Of a stretch of 5,798 nucleotides of DNA, positions 5,588-5,798 are shown one piece after another. Source of the DNA: Burkholderiaceae bacterium (GTDB lineage Bacteria > Pseudomonadota > Gammaproteobacteria > Burkholderiales > Burkholderiaceae); NCBI GenBank assembly GCA_023253905.1, contig JALREG010000194.1:1-5798 (forward strand), read 5' to 3'. The position numbers and the translations under genes were made by a program. Numbering within the stretch: position 1 is the first letter of the stretch; each line of letters starts with the position of its first letter. The notes beneath the pieces were generated by a model. The model did no database searches. It saw only the letters and a list, made by a program, of their open reading frames with translations, and was not told the origin of the DNA.

Positions 5588-5798
5588 ATGCCCGCTGCCG
5601 CTCTGCCTACCCGCCAACCCCTTACCCGCATTCGTCGGACCACGGTGGTAGCCATTGCCGCGAGTGCGCTCGCCGTGCTGATCACTTCGCTACCCACCAC
5701 CGTGGCTGCCCAGCCCTTCCCGACTCGTGCGGTCCGTATCATCGTACCCAGCCCACCGGGTGATGGCTCTGACCTCACCGCCCGCGCGCTTGCACAAC
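5588..5798 (+). CDS. Bug-family tripartite tricarboxylate transporter receptor (3' end beyond right edge)
   Basis: Seventy codons are visible and the frame is open at the edge; full-length family members are about 320 residues. Residues 1-41 form a signal peptide: a basic stretch (R14, R16, R17), a hydrophobic core (about 19-35) and a likely signal peptidase I site VAA|Q after A41. The mature start PFPTRAVRIIVPSPPGDGSDLTAR (43-66) shows the family signature, normally close to YPxRPVRxVVPxPPGG..D..AR, with D59 where the second Gly of PPGG is usual. Bug proteins are periplasmic receptors for carboxylates, some working with TctA/TctB membrane subunits and many as orphans. The gene begins directly after the stop of the enolase-superfamily gene, so the operon probably imports the acid its enzymes act on. 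Confidence 0.93.
   Translation, partial: MPAAALPTRQPLTRIRRTTVVAIAASALAVLITSLPTTVAAQPFPTRAVRIIVPSPPGDGSDLTARALAQ

Noticed and set aside
4238..5617. 459-codon minus-strand open frame
   Set aside because: It is the antisense shadow of the enolase-superfamily gene, whose sense frame carries all the family motifs.

Overview
The window reads as GC-rich chromosomal DNA of a betaproteobacterium, most likely order Burkholderiales and possibly Alcaligenaceae. Two things point there. The LeuA protein is of the type I recall from that order. The right edge holds a Bug-type periplasmic receptor, a family greatly expanded in Bordetella, Achromobacter and Cupriavidus relatives. I could not run a search, so the taxonomy is inference.

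The left part (1-3815) is read on the minus strand. From right to left it holds a candidate promoter and a 37-codon leucine-rich leader ORF, then leuA (2-isopropylmalate synthase, 514 aa). A class II aldolase/adducin-family gene follows 58 bp downstream. Last comes an unrecognised tandem-repeat protein whose 3' end lies beyond the left edge. That protein is built from 114-residue units. Each unit has a 44-residue block that is identical in both visible copies; their DNA differs only at three synonymous positions. A more divergent version of the same fold unit sits at the N-terminus.

The right part (3964-5798) is read on the plus strand. It is a tight operon of a divergent type II 3-dehydroquinate dehydratase, an enolase-superfamily (mandelate racemase/muconate-lactonising) protein, and the start of a Bug-family solute-binding protein. 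The gaps are 22 bp and 0 bp. This resembles an uptake-plus-dehydration catabolic cassette for a hydroxylated carboxylate rather than the housekeeping shikimate locus.

The roughly 370 bp between leuA and the aroQ-like gene is the most interesting non-coding stretch. On the leuA side it has a good sigma70-like promoter (TTGCAA - 18 bp - TATAGT). Its predicted start point falls on or next to the AUG of an ORF ending [12 protein letters not shown], followed by a C-rich, G-poor leader without a visible intrinsic terminator. This looks like a leucine-responsive leader-peptide control element, possibly translated from a leaderless AUG and possibly working through Rho or translation rather than a classic U-tract attenuator. 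On the aroQ side I see no convincing promoter.
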